Below are positions 55,194 through 62,852 of a stretch of 64,000 bases of DNA, piece after piece. The notes under the pieces were generated by a model. The model was not told the DNA's origin and ran no database searches. It was given only the letters and a program-made list of their open reading frames with translations. The translations under genes were made by a program, and so were the position numbers. Every line of letters begins with the position of its first letter. Within the stretch, counting starts at the first letter, position 1. Source of the stretch: Ochrobactrum teleogrylli (GTDB lineage: Bacteria > Pseudomonadota > Alphaproteobacteria > Rhizobiales > Rhizobiaceae); the NCBI RefSeq assembly GCF_006376685.1, contig NZ_VEWL01000015.1, forward strand, positions 36,716 through 100,715, given 5' to 3'.

Positions 55194-56135
55194 TCAGTTT
55201 TCCGCCCATGCCTTGATCAGATGGGTTGCGATGGCGCCGGATGGTGGCACTCGCAGCCCATTTTCATGGGTGCCCGCCAGCATGGTGCGGACTTCATCCT
55301 TGCCGAACCAGCGTCCGTCTTCCAGTTCCGAGCGGTCGATGGTGAAGTCGTCCGACAGCACTTCGGCATGGCAGCCGATCATCAGCGAATAGGGAAACGG
55401 CCAGGGCTGGCTGGCGTGATATCCGACGCGACCAATGGCGAGCCCCATTTCCTCAAGGCTTTCACGACGAACCGCTGCTTCAATCGTCTCGCCATGTTCG
55501 ATGAAACCAGCAAGGCAGGAATAGGAACCGGCAGCAAAATGCGGGCTGCGCGCGAGAATGCATTTGTCACCGCGCACCGGCAGCATGATCGCCACCGGAT
55601 CGGTGCGCGGGAAATGCTCGGCGCTGCAATTTGGACATTGACGCTTGGCACCACCGGCGCGCATTTCGGTCTTTGTGCCACAACGCCCGCAGAAACGGTG
55701 ATTGTTGTGCCAGGCAGTTAGTGCCGCTGCTTGCGCCAGCGCGCCCAGCAGATCGGCTGAAACCAGCCCTTCCATATAGATGCTGCGATAGTCCTGCGCC
55801 CGAAACGGTACTTCCAGCGCCTCGGGATCGATGGGGGCCATCAGGGCGACGAGCGGCGTGCCATCCTGCAACCCCAGAAACACCGGCTCATGCAGATCGG
55901 GTGCAAAGTCCCTCGCTTCGCTGAAGCGGAACAGCGCCCGCGGCGTCTTTTCATAGGTGTAATCGAGCAGAAGCTTGTTGCCGCCCAAAAGCATGACGCG
56001 CGTTTCCGGCAGTTCCAGCGCGGTGAAGGCCGAATCGTCCTGACGTTTTTCGGACTGGCGGTCGATGCGGTTGCCACCAAAGCCGACAAAACGGCTCGGT
56101 TCTATTTCCGGCAGATCGTAGAGGCGGAAAGCCAT
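55194..56135 (-). CDS. nudC: NAD+ diphosphatase NudC
   Basis: A 313-residue Nudix hydrolase that cleaves NAD(H) and in E. coli removes NAD caps from RNA. The zinc ribbon is CGRCGTKTEMRAGGAKRQCPNC (four cysteines, about 148-169). The Nudix box is GFIEHGETIEAAVRRESLEEMGL, with the extra SCLAGFIEHGE and downstream SQPWPFPYSLMIG (the SQPWPFPxS motif that marks NudC). It converges on pheA and lies beside the HIT gene. Confidence 0.95.
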   Translation of the reverse strand: MAFRLYDLPEIEPSRFVGFGGNRIDRQSEKRQDDSAFTALELPETRVMLLGGNKLLLDYTYEKTPRALFRFSEARDFAPDLHEPVFLGLQDGTPLVALMAPIDPEALEVPFRAQDYRSIYMEGLVSADLLGALAQAAALTAWHNNHRFCGRCGTKTEMRAGGAKRQCPNCSAEHFPRTDPVAIMLPVRGDKCILARSPHFAAGSYSCLAGFIEHGETIEAAVRRESLEEMGLAIGRVGYHASQPWPFPYSLMIGCHAEVLSDDFTIDRSELEDGRWFGKDEVRTMLAGTHENGLRVPPSGAIATHLIKAWAEN

Positions 56136-56165
56136 GATGCTCTCGAATTGCTGTTGTTGGGAAAA

Positions 56166-56570
56166 TTACAGCGCCGCGCGAATGTCGGCGATTAGCTTGC
56201 GGGCGTCTTTTTCGTCATAGGTTTCACGTGTGCCATGACCCCAGACGGGGCCGGGCCATCCCGCATCGCCCTCGTTGCGGGCAATCACATGGAGATGAAG
56301 TTGGCGCACGATATTGCCGAGGGCTCCGGTGTTGATTTTCTGGCACTCGGTCACGGTTTTCAGCGCCTGCGCTACCAATCCGGCCTCGAAGGTGAGAATC
56401 GTCTGGTCGAGCGGCGTCAGATCGTGAATTTCTGAAAGATCGGCCCTGCGCGGCACGAGGATAAGCCACGGCCAGCGGCGGTCATTCATCAGCCGCAACT
56501 CGCAAAGGCCGAGCACGGCGACGGAAAAAGTGTCGGCATCAAGCCGCTTATCGAGTTCATACTGTGTCAT
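56166..56570 (-). CDS. HIT family protein with an altered triad
   Basis: A 134-residue nucleotide-binding protein. The expected triad HxHxHxx is read here as VRQLHLHVIAR: the first histidine is glutamine, the other two remain. Upstream stretches LCELRLMNDRRWPWLILVPRR and SEIHDLTPLDQTILT match the HIT group of alphaproteobacteria. The middle histidine, usually the nucleophile, is present, so activity is possible. Its ATG is at 56570, before the SRP RNA region on the other strand; nudC follows on the same strand. Confidence 0.87.
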   Translation of the reverse strand: MTQYELDKRLDADTFSVAVLGLCELRLMNDRRWPWLILVPRRADLSEIHDLTPLDQTILTFEAGLVAQALKTVTECQKINTGALGNIVRQLHLHVIARNEGDAGWPGPVWGHGTRETYDEKDARKLIADIRAAL

Positions 56571-56644
56571 AAGCTGATTCTACGTGTCTGATCCAAAAGC
56601 GCCATGCCGGGCTGCAAATGGCAATTTCTGCGCTTCCGGTGCTC

Positions 56645-56683
56645 ACGTACTTCTATGTACGCTGCGCTCCGGTTCTCGAAATC
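56645..56683. repeat. short hairpin repeat-like sequence before the SRP RNA promoter
   Basis: CGTAC-TTCTAT-GTACG is a short inverted repeat followed by CTGCGCTCCGGTTCTCG. This pattern (CGTAC...GTACGCTGCGCTCCGG) looks like a dispersed intergenic motif of Brucella-type genomes; one copy is seen here. Confidence 0.45.
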
Positions 56684-56747
56684 ACCATTTTCGCCTCGGC
56701 CTGCCGCTTTTTGCTTCAGACACTTACCAGTTTTTTTCGTTCTGCGC

Positions 56748-56776
56748 TTGCTTTTTGCGCTGCGATTGACGATATG
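56748..56776 (+). promoter_or_regulatory. promoter of the SRP RNA gene
   Basis: TTGCTT (56748-56753), exactly 17 bases, and GATATG (56771-56776); the RNA 5' end inferred from base pairing is 56781, five bases downstream. Confidence 0.65.
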
Positions 56777-56780
56777 CAGC

Positions 56781-56880
56781 GTGGGAGGTTGGTGGTGGAC
56801 GAGCCACTCGCCAACCGGGTCAGGTCCGGAAGGAAGCAGCCCTAACGAGCCAGGCACGGGTCGCCGTGCCAGCCTCCCAC
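56781..56880 (+). ncRNA. ffs: signal recognition particle RNA (4.5S, small bacterial type)
   Basis: The universal core GGTCAGGTCCGGAAGG and AAGCAGCC is at 56817-56841, including the GGAA tetraloop and the symmetric loop partners. The ends GTGGGAGG (56781) and CCTCCCAC (to 56880) pair to make the long stem of about 100 bases, and a TTTTTC tail ends transcription. The RNA joins Ffh to target membrane proteins to SecYEG. A promoter with a 17-base spacer lies just upstream. Confidence 0.96.
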
Positions 56881-57015
56881 CTTTTTCTCATTCGCCACTT
56901 TTCTTGGCTATCTGGCGGCTGTTGATGAACAGTGTCCGTTGTTGACCTTGCTCATGCGTCCGGTCCAAACTGTCGGTCGAGAAAAAAGCGTAACAGGAAG
57001 AACGGAAGGGTCGCC

Positions 57016-58845
57016 ATGGATACGAAATCCGCTGGCATTGCTGCCGATGGGGCCTATCGCGTTCTCGCCCGCAAATATCGTCCGCAGAATTTCAACGATC
57101 TCGTCGGCCAGGAGCCGATGGTACGCACGCTCAAAAATGCGTTCGAGACCGGTCGCATCGCGCAGGCCTGGATGCTGACCGGCGTTCGCGGCGTTGGCAA
57201 AACGACGACGGCGCGCATTCTGGCGCGGGCGCTCAATTACAAGACCGATACTGTCGATCAGCCGACCATCGACCTTTCCGTGCCCGGCGAGCATTGTCAG
57301 GCAATCATGGAAGGCCGCCATGTCGATGTGATCGAGATGGACGCTGCCTCGCATACCGGCATCGACGATATTCGCGAGATCATCGAGCAGGTGCGCTATC
57401 GCCCGGTTTCAGCGCGCTACAAAGTCTACATCATCGACGAAGTGCACATGCTCTCTAATCAGGCCTTCAATGGTCTGTTGAAGACGCTGGAAGAACCGCC
57501 GCCGCATGTGAAATTCATCTTCGCCACCACCGAAATCCGCAAGGTGCCGATCACGGTTCTGTCGCGCTGCCAGCGCTTCGACCTGCGCCGCATCGAATCG
57601 GGCACGCTGGCGCAGCATTTGCGCCGCATTGCGGAGGCCGAGCAGATCGAAGTCGATGATGCGTCGCTCGCCATGATTGCGCGAGCCGGTGAAGGTTCCG
57701 CCCGCGATTCGCTGTCGATCTTCGATCAGGCCATCGCGCATGGTGCCGGTCAGGTCAGTGCGGAAGCCGTGCGTTCCATGCTGGGGCTTGCCGACCGCGC
57801 CCGCATTATCGACCTGTTCGAAATGCTGATGCGCGGCGATGTGGCTGGCGCTCTCACCGAGTTTCGCGCCCAATATGATGTGGGTGCCGATCCCTCGGTG
57901 GTGCTAACTGATCTGGCCGATTTCAATCATCTGGTAACACGACTGCGCTTCACGCCCGATGTGGCGGAAGATGTGTCGCTGTCGGAAGATGAACGCGTGC
58001 GCGGTCGCGATTTTGCGCAAAAGCTGTCCGTGCGCGTGCTGTCGCGCACCTGGCAGATGCTACTCAAGGGCATTGCGGAAGTGGATACGGCGACAAGGCC
58101 GGTGCAGGCTGCCGAAATGTTGCTGATCCGTCTGGCGCATGCTGCCGATCTGCCGACGCTGGACGAAGCCCTGCGCGGCCTTGAAAACGGTTCTGTTTCT
58201 GCTCCGCGTCCGCAACCTTCGGGCAATCCTCGCTCCAATGGCAACGGCGCGCCGGAAGCACGTTTCGCGGCCGATGCCGTCGGTTCGGCCTCGATGGCAT
58301 CCGCCTCGGGCGGCCCGGCCACGGCCATGCGTATCGTGGAAACGGCTCCACAACCGGTTCAGCCGCCTGCTCCGCAGCCGGTCGCCGAGAGTGCAGCGCA
58401 GCCTTCCGTGCCGGTCAACAGCCTGAACGACATTGTTGCGATGGCCGACAAGCATCGCAACATGCAGTTCAAGATTCTGGTCAAGAACTGCGTGCGTCTG
58501 GCCTCCATCGCGCCGGGACGACTTGAAATCGGCCTGACCGACGATGCGCCGAAATCGCTGCCGAGCGAGATCGCGCAGCATCTTTTGAACTGGACCGGCA
58601 TTCGCTGGGTGGTGACGGTGGCGCGTGACGTCGCGAGCCAGACGGTTGCCGAAGCGGAAACGGAGCGTCGCGACAATCTTGTCACCGATGCCCGCGCCGA
58701 TCCGGATGTGGCAGCCATTCTCGCGGCCTTTCCGGGCGCGAAAATCACCGACGTGCGCATTGCCGTGGCGGAACAGAACGATGACGAGGACATTGACCTC
58801 GACGCCGTTGCTGACGTGCCCGGTGTGCCGTCTGAAGACGACTGA
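57016..58845 (+). CDS. dnaX: DNA polymerase III tau/gamma subunit DnaX
   Basis: A 609-residue clamp-loader ATPase. Walker A is GVRGVGKTT (56-64), DEVH is 141-144, sensor 1 lies in IFATTEIRKVP, and the arginine-finger motif is SRC (183-185). Domain III follows, then a Pro/Ala-rich linker (about 395-470) and a C-terminal domain (LVKNCVRLASIAPGRLEIG) that should bind alpha. The zinc module is degenerate: only C94 (GEHCQAI) remains where E. coli has four cysteines. I saw no A-rich slippery site of the E. coli gamma type. The ATG at 57016 has GGAAGGG upstream. Confidence 0.95.
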   Translation: MDTKSAGIAADGAYRVLARKYRPQNFNDLVGQEPMVRTLKNAFETGRIAQAWMLTGVRGVGKTTTARILARALNYKTDTVDQPTIDLSVPGEHCQAIMEGRHVDVIEMDAASHTGIDDIREIIEQVRYRPVSARYKVYIIDEVHMLSNQAFNGLLKTLEEPPPHVKFIFATTEIRKVPITVLSRCQRFDLRRIESGTLAQHLRRIAEAEQIEVDDASLAMIARAGEGSARDSLSIFDQAIAHGAGQVSAEAVRSMLGLADRARIIDLFEMLMRGDVAGALTEFRAQYDVGADPSVVLTDLADFNHLVTRLRFTPDVAEDVSLSEDERVRGRDFAQKLSVRVLSRTWQMLLKGIAEVDTATRPVQAAEMLLIRLAHAADLPTLDEALRGLENGSVSAPRPQPSGNPRSNGNGAPEARFAADAVGSASMASASGGPATAMRIVETAPQPVQPPAPQPVAESAAQPSVPVNSLNDIVAMADKHRNMQFKILVKNCVRLASIAPGRLEIGLTDDAPKSLPSEIAQHLLNWTGIRWVVTVARDVASQTVAEAETERRDNLVTDARADPDVAAILAAFPGAKITDVRIAVAEQNDDEDIDLDAVADVPGVPSEDD

Positions 58846-58871
58846 ATTATTGAAGACTATGGAGTAAACCC

Positions 58872-59195
58872 ATGCGTGACATGATGGGCATGATGAAGCA
58901 GGCGAAGGAATTGCAGGCCAAGATGAAGGCCATGCAGGACGAAATCGCCAATCTGGAAGCCACGGCCTCTTCCGGTGGCGGTCTGGTGACGATCACCCTG
59001 TCCGGCAAGGGCTCCTTGTCGGCGCTGAAGATCGATCCGTCGCTGGCCAAGGAAGACGAGGTCGAAATCCTCGAAGACCTGATCATCGCGGCCCACAACG
59101 ATGCCAAGGCAAAGCTTGAAGCCGTAATGGCCGAAAAGACGCAGTCGCTGACGGCGGGTCTTCCGATTCCTCCGGGTTTCAAGCTGCCGTTTTAA
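58872..59195 (+). CDS. YbaB/EbfC family nucleoid-associated protein
   Basis: A 107-residue protein beginning [47 protein letters not shown], followed by [19 protein letters not shown]. It is a DNA-binding dimer in the dnaX-ybaB-recR arrangement common in bacteria, linked to replication and repair. It lies 26 bases after dnaX. The stop TAA (59193-59195) begins the octamer hairpin before recR. Confidence 0.94.
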   Translation: MRDMMGMMKQAKELQAKMKAMQDEIANLEATASSGGGLVTITLSGKGSLSALKIDPSLAKEDEVEILEDLIIAAHNDAKAKLEAVMAEKTQSLTAGLPIPPGFKLPF

Positions 59196-59310
59196 GGGAG
59201 TAGGGGAATAAGGGAATAGGGGAGTATGTTTGGCCGGCTGGTTGCCGCCATGTCGCATATCCCTCATTCTCGTCCCCTACTCACTTATTCCCCTATTCCC
59301 TTACTCCCTT
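59194..59310 (+). repeat. octamer-built inverted repeat between ybaB and recR
   Basis: Left arm 59194-59225 is four octamers of form ARGGGART (AAGGGAGT, AGGGGAAT, AAGGGAAT, AGGGGAGT). Right arm 59279-59310 is four octamers of form AYTCCCYT (ACTCACTT, ATTCCCCT, ATTCCCTT, ACTCCCTT). They can pair with about 28 of 32 positions matched plus wobbles, around a 53-base loop. The right arm ends 7 bases before the recR ATG. Confidence 0.85.
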
Positions 59311-59317
59311 ACAAAAA

Positions 59318-59923
59318 ATGTCCAAACGAATCGCCGGTCCCGAAATCGAACGACTGATCCAGCTTCTGGCCCGTGTACCGGGTCTGGGGCCGCGTTCGGC
59401 GCGCCGTGCGGCGCTGCATCTCATCAAGAAGAAGGAAGCGCTTCTGGTGCCGCTGGGCGGCGCCATGCAGGAAGCTGCCGAAAAGGTGCGCATTTGTTCG
59501 TGCTGCGGCAATGTCGACACGTCCGATCCCTGCACCATCTGCACGGACGAGCGCCGCGACCCCACCACGCTGATCGTGGTGGAAGACGTGTCCGATCTTT
59601 GGGCGCTGGAACGGGCGGGCACGATGAATGTCCGTTATCATGTCCTGGGCGGTCGCCTGTCGCCGCTCGACGGCATCGGTCCTGACGACCTCAATATCAA
59701 GGGGCTGGTGGAACGTGTCGCGACCGGCGAAATCAAAGAAGTGATTCTCGCAGTCAATGCGACTGTCGAAGGCCAGACCACCGCGCATTACATTACCGAT
59801 CAATTGGCGAATTTCGAGGTTCGCGTCACACGGCTCGCTCATGGCGTCCCGGTGGGCGGCGAACTCGATTATCTGGATGAGGGCACGCTGGCTGCCGCCT
59901 TGCGAGCGAGAACCACCCTTTAG
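59318..59923 (+). CDS. recR: recombination mediator RecR
   Basis: A 201-residue protein for RecF-pathway gap repair. [24 protein letters not shown] is the helix-hairpin-helix, [16 protein letters not shown] is the four-cysteine zinc finger, and the Toprim domain has [17 protein letters not shown] and [19 protein letters not shown]. Length is standard. The start has no Shine-Dalgarno sequence; the preceding 30 bases are pyrimidine-rich and form the right arm of the octamer hairpin. Translation may rely on the structure or on a downstream context. Confidence 0.95.
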   Translation: MSKRIAGPEIERLIQLLARVPGLGPRSARRAALHLIKKKEALLVPLGGAMQEAAEKVRICSCCGNVDTSDPCTICTDERRDPTTLIVVEDVSDLWALERAGTMNVRYHVLGGRLSPLDGIGPDDLNIKGLVERVATGEIKEVILAVNATVEGQTTAHYITDQLANFEVRVTRLAHGVPVGGELDYLDEGTLAAALRARTTL

Positions 59924-59938
59924 TTATTCAGGAGAAAC

Positions 59939-61192
59939 ATGATGGCAGCAAGCCGTTGGAAGCATGCTTTGAAAACTGCTCTGGGGCTTGTCGTCATTCT
60001 TGCTGTTTCTCCTGCCGTCGCAGCGCCCTCCAAGGCGCAGGTCGAAAGCCAGTATCGCAACTGGATCGAGCAAGATCTCTGGCCTGAGGCCAAGGCGGCG
60101 GGTGTTTCGCGCGCTACCTTCGATCAGGCCTTTGCCGGTGTGGCCATCAATTGGAAATTGCCGGATCTGGTCATCCCCGGGGAAAAGCCGTCGACGCCCA
60201 AAGAGCAGAAACAGGCTGAGTTCGGCGCGCCGGGCAAGTATTTCAATGCCAAGACCATGGCCTCGGTCACAAGCGGTGGTCAGGCGCGTTACAGCCAGTA
60301 TTCCAGTCTTCTGAAACGCATCGAGCAGAAATACGGCGTTCCGGGCCCGATCATTGTTGCGATATGGGGCCGTGAATCGGGCTTCGGCACGGTCAAGATT
60401 CCCTATAATGTGTTTGAAGTTCTGGGCACGAAGGCCTTTATGGCGACGCGCAAGGACATGTTCCGCAAGGAACTGATCGCGGCGCTCGAAATTGCGTCCA
60501 AAGGCTATATCGACGAAAGCGCCATGAAAAGCTCATGGGCTGGCGCGCTCGGCCAACCGCAATTCATGCCGACTTCCTATCTCAAACATGCCGTCGATTT
60601 CGACGGCGATGGCAAGCGCGATATCTGGAATTCCGTGCCAGATACGCTGGCTTCCATCGCCAATTATCTGAAGCTGCACGGCTGGCAGAAGGGGCGCGAC
60701 TGGGGCTTTGAGGTCAATGTACCGCAGAGCGTGTCCTGCTCGCTGGAAGGCCCGGATCAGGGCAAGCCGATTGCCGAATGGGCCAGGCTTGGCATCACCC
60801 GCGTCAATGGCAAGGCTTTTCCAGCCAGCGAAATGAAGGGCGAAGGTTTTCTGCTCATGCCCGCCGGTCGTTTTGGCCCGGCCTTCATCGTAAGCCCGAA
60901 TTTCTACGTGCTCAAGGACTATAATATGAGCGATCTCTATGCGCTCTTCATAGGCCATGTCGGCGACCGCATCGCCTATGGTGCAGGCGATTTCCAGCAG
61001 TCATGGGGCAATGTCGGGACGATATATCGCTCGGATATCGGGGCGATGCAGAAGCGCTTGCAGGCACAAGGCTATGACGTTGGAAAGCCGGACGGGCTGC
61101 CGGGCTTCAAGACGCGCCGCTCCATCGGTATGTGGCAGGCAAAGAACGGCTTGGCTTCGACTTGCTTCCCAACAGAAAATATGATTAAGTAA
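59939..61192 (+). CDS. lytic murein transglycosylase, MltB type
   Basis: A 417-residue exported enzyme. The signal peptide ends near SPAVAA (about residue 29). The SLT domain has QKYGVPGPIIVAIWGRESGFGT (catalytic E of RESGFG), SSWAGALGQPQFMPTSYL and DFDGDGKRDIWNSVPDTLASIANYL, and the last ~60 residues are a peptidoglycan-binding domain (IGAMQKRLQAQGYDVGKPDGLPGFKTRRSIGMWQAKNG). No lipobox is present, so it is probably periplasmic. AGGAG precedes the ATG. It is adjacent to recR, with 15 bases between. Confidence 0.92.
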   Translation: MMAASRWKHALKTALGLVVILAVSPAVAAPSKAQVESQYRNWIEQDLWPEAKAAGVSRATFDQAFAGVAINWKLPDLVIPGEKPSTPKEQKQAEFGAPGKYFNAKTMASVTSGGQARYSQYSSLLKRIEQKYGVPGPIIVAIWGRESGFGTVKIPYNVFEVLGTKAFMATRKDMFRKELIAALEIASKGYIDESAMKSSWAGALGQPQFMPTSYLKHAVDFDGDGKRDIWNSVPDTLASIANYLKLHGWQKGRDWGFEVNVPQSVSCSLEGPDQGKPIAEWARLGITRVNGKAFPASEMKGEGFLLMPAGRFGPAFIVSPNFYVLKDYNMSDLYALFIGHVGDRIAYGAGDFQQSWGNVGTIYRSDIGAMQKRLQAQGYDVGKPDGLPGFKTRRSIGMWQAKNGLASTCFPTENMIK

Positions 61193-61245
61193 ATCTGTAT
61201 TATATATTATTTATTGTTTTTATATATTAATATTGGGATTTTACG

Positions 61246-61815
61246 TTGCTTATTTCCGAAAAAGGTCTAAGCACTGCCGACGTTTTTTTTCACATCCGTA
61301 TTATAAGCGGATTTGGTGTCGGATTGTGTATGTCTCGACTTCTCGCTTTCGCTGCGGGATTTATTCAGCATCCAACAAAGCAGCGTCTGTCGGCTATCCA
61401 TACGGCTTGGCTTATTTTTATATTCATATATGTTGCATCATATTGGTGGGAAATTCTCGAAGATGGAGCGAACTATTTAGATGATGGTATATTCTATTTT
61501 CTTCAGGTTTTAAATATAGCTTTTTTGTATTTTATATGTGTAACCATTACACCGGAGAACATAGACGATTATGACGGGTATTATGATTATTTCTTTTCGA
61601 GAAGATTGTGGCTATTTTTCATATTCATGATATCATACATGAATAATTTTGTAATTCACAATTTTGATGTAAGAAATAATTTTACTAATTATATAGAATT
61701 ATTTTTTGTTTTTATTCTTATTGTTATTGCATTGTTTTCAAAAGTAAAACTTGTCCAAATGGCCGTTATATTGCTTATGATTTTTGTCAGTTTATTATTT
61801 TTGTTTTTAAGTTAA
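61246..61815 (+). CDS. AT-rich predicted membrane protein of unknown function
   Basis: A 189-residue frame from a TTG at 61246 (GGGA upstream); an ATG at 61330 would give 161 residues. It has about five hydrophobic segments (WLIFIFIYVASYWW, IFYFLQVLNIAFLYFICVTI, LWLFFIFMISYMN, IELFFVFILIVIALF, MAVILLMIFVSLLFLFLS). The 3' two-thirds are rich in A/T and in codons such as ATA and TTT, unlike neighbours, while the first ~35 codons have normal composition. No family is recognised. It could be transferred DNA or a relaxed membrane gene. Confidence 0.6.
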   Translation: MLISEKGLSTADVFFHIRIISGFGVGLCMSRLLAFAAGFIQHPTKQRLSAIHTAWLIFIFIYVASYWWEILEDGANYLDDGIFYFLQVLNIAFLYFICVTITPENIDDYDGYYDYFFSRRLWLFFIFMISYMNNFVIHNFDVRNNFTNYIELFFVFILIVIALFSKVKLVQMAVILLMIFVSLLFLFLS

Positions 61816-61858
61816 TCTTTGATAAGCCCGGTGGGTTGCACTGCTTTGGCTGCTCTTT

Positions 61859-62737
61859 TTATGGAATTAGTAAGTTGACAAAGGCTTGAAGCGCTTTTGT
61901 TCTGTAGCGGTCATTGTGCAGTAGAATAAGAAACTGACGATGCGGCAGGATGAAGTCTGCTTTGACGAGCGTTCCTGCGGCAAGATGCGGGGCAGCGACC
62001 AGTTCCGATATGGCGGTGACGTAATCGCCGGAACGCACGGCCGAACAAATGGCCTCGTTGGAGGGCAGTTCCAGCGCCACGTTCAACCTCGCGGGGGTAT
62101 AACCGTTAGCGCGCATGGCATCTTCAAAGACACTGCGCGTTCCAGACCCCTGTTCGCGCAATATCCATTTTCCTTCAAACAGCCGGTCCCACGAGAGACG
62201 TCCCGCTCCACTCCATGCGTGGTCAGGGCGCGTGACCAGAATAAGCTGATCCGTCGCCACCTTGCTTATGGAGAGCGCTGACGCGTGCACGGAGCCTTCC
62301 GCGAGGCCGATATCGGCTGCGCCTTCCTGCGTTGCCGCAGTCACGCTTTCCGTATTTCCCACGGTCAGCCGCACTTCGACAAGCGGAAAGATGCTGTGAA
62401 ACTGTGCCAGAAAGGGCGGCAACCAATAGCTTGCGATGGTCTGACTGGCATGGATGGAGAGAAAGCCACGCTTGCCGCCACCGAATTCAGACAGCATACG
62501 TTCGGCAGAACGCGCGCGCGCCAGCGTTGCGCGTGCTTCATCCAGAAACAGCCGTCCGTCTCCGGTCAGTTCGATACGACGTCCGATGCGGTTGAATAAT
62601 GTTGCACCATAGCGCTCTTCGAGGGTGCGGATTGCCGAGCTGACGGCCGAGGGCGTCAGATGTAGAGCCTCGGAGGCGCGGGTCAGATGTTCCCGCTCCG
62701 CCACTTCAATGAAAATACGCAGTTGTTCCAGGGTCAT
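61859..62737 (-). CDS. LysR family transcriptional regulator (YeiE-like)
   Basis: A 292-residue regulator. The winged HTH is at about 1-60 (LEQLRIFIEVAEREHLTRASEALHLTPSAVSSAIRTLEERYGATLFNR), and the ligand-binding domain has LSIHASQTIASYWLPPFLAQFHSIFPLVEVRL and DIGLAEGSV, with a sulfur/anion-ligand type pattern close to CysB/YeiE relatives. It diverges from a UPF0324 transporter, the same pairing as yeiE-yeiH in enterobacteria. It lies within 120 bases of that gene with an inverted repeat between. Confidence 0.88.
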   Translation of the reverse strand: MTLEQLRIFIEVAEREHLTRASEALHLTPSAVSSAIRTLEERYGATLFNRIGRRIELTGDGRLFLDEARATLARARSAERMLSEFGGGKRGFLSIHASQTIASYWLPPFLAQFHSIFPLVEVRLTVGNTESVTAATQEGAADIGLAEGSVHASALSISKVATDQLILVTRPDHAWSGAGRLSWDRLFEGKWILREQGSGTRSVFEDAMRANGYTPARLNVALELPSNEAICSAVRSGDYVTAISELVAAPHLAAGTLVKADFILPHRQFLILLHNDRYRTKALQAFVNLLIP

Positions 62738-62748
62738 AGCGTTATTCG

Positions 62749-62763
62749 TTCGATTTTATCGAA
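62749..62763. promoter_or_regulatory. candidate LysR operator between regulator and transporter
   Basis: TTCGAT-TTT-ATCGAA is a perfect inverted repeat with TTCGAT at 62749-62754 and ATCGAA at 62758-62763, 12 bases outside the LysR start. A TATAAT (62776-62781) lies just beyond it toward the transporter, with no good -35 box, as expected for an activated promoter. Confidence 0.55.
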
Positions 62764-62852
62764 TGAAGTATGCCATATAATGAAATGGATTGAACAGGGG
62801 AAATAAGGCATCAGATCGGAATGAAATTCTCATTCGATATGAAATGCCGATA

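Noticed and set aside
56567..56857. Minus-strand frame of 96 codons across the SRP RNA.
   Set aside because: It covers the SRP RNA gene on the opposite strand, whose conserved core and end pairing explain the sequence.
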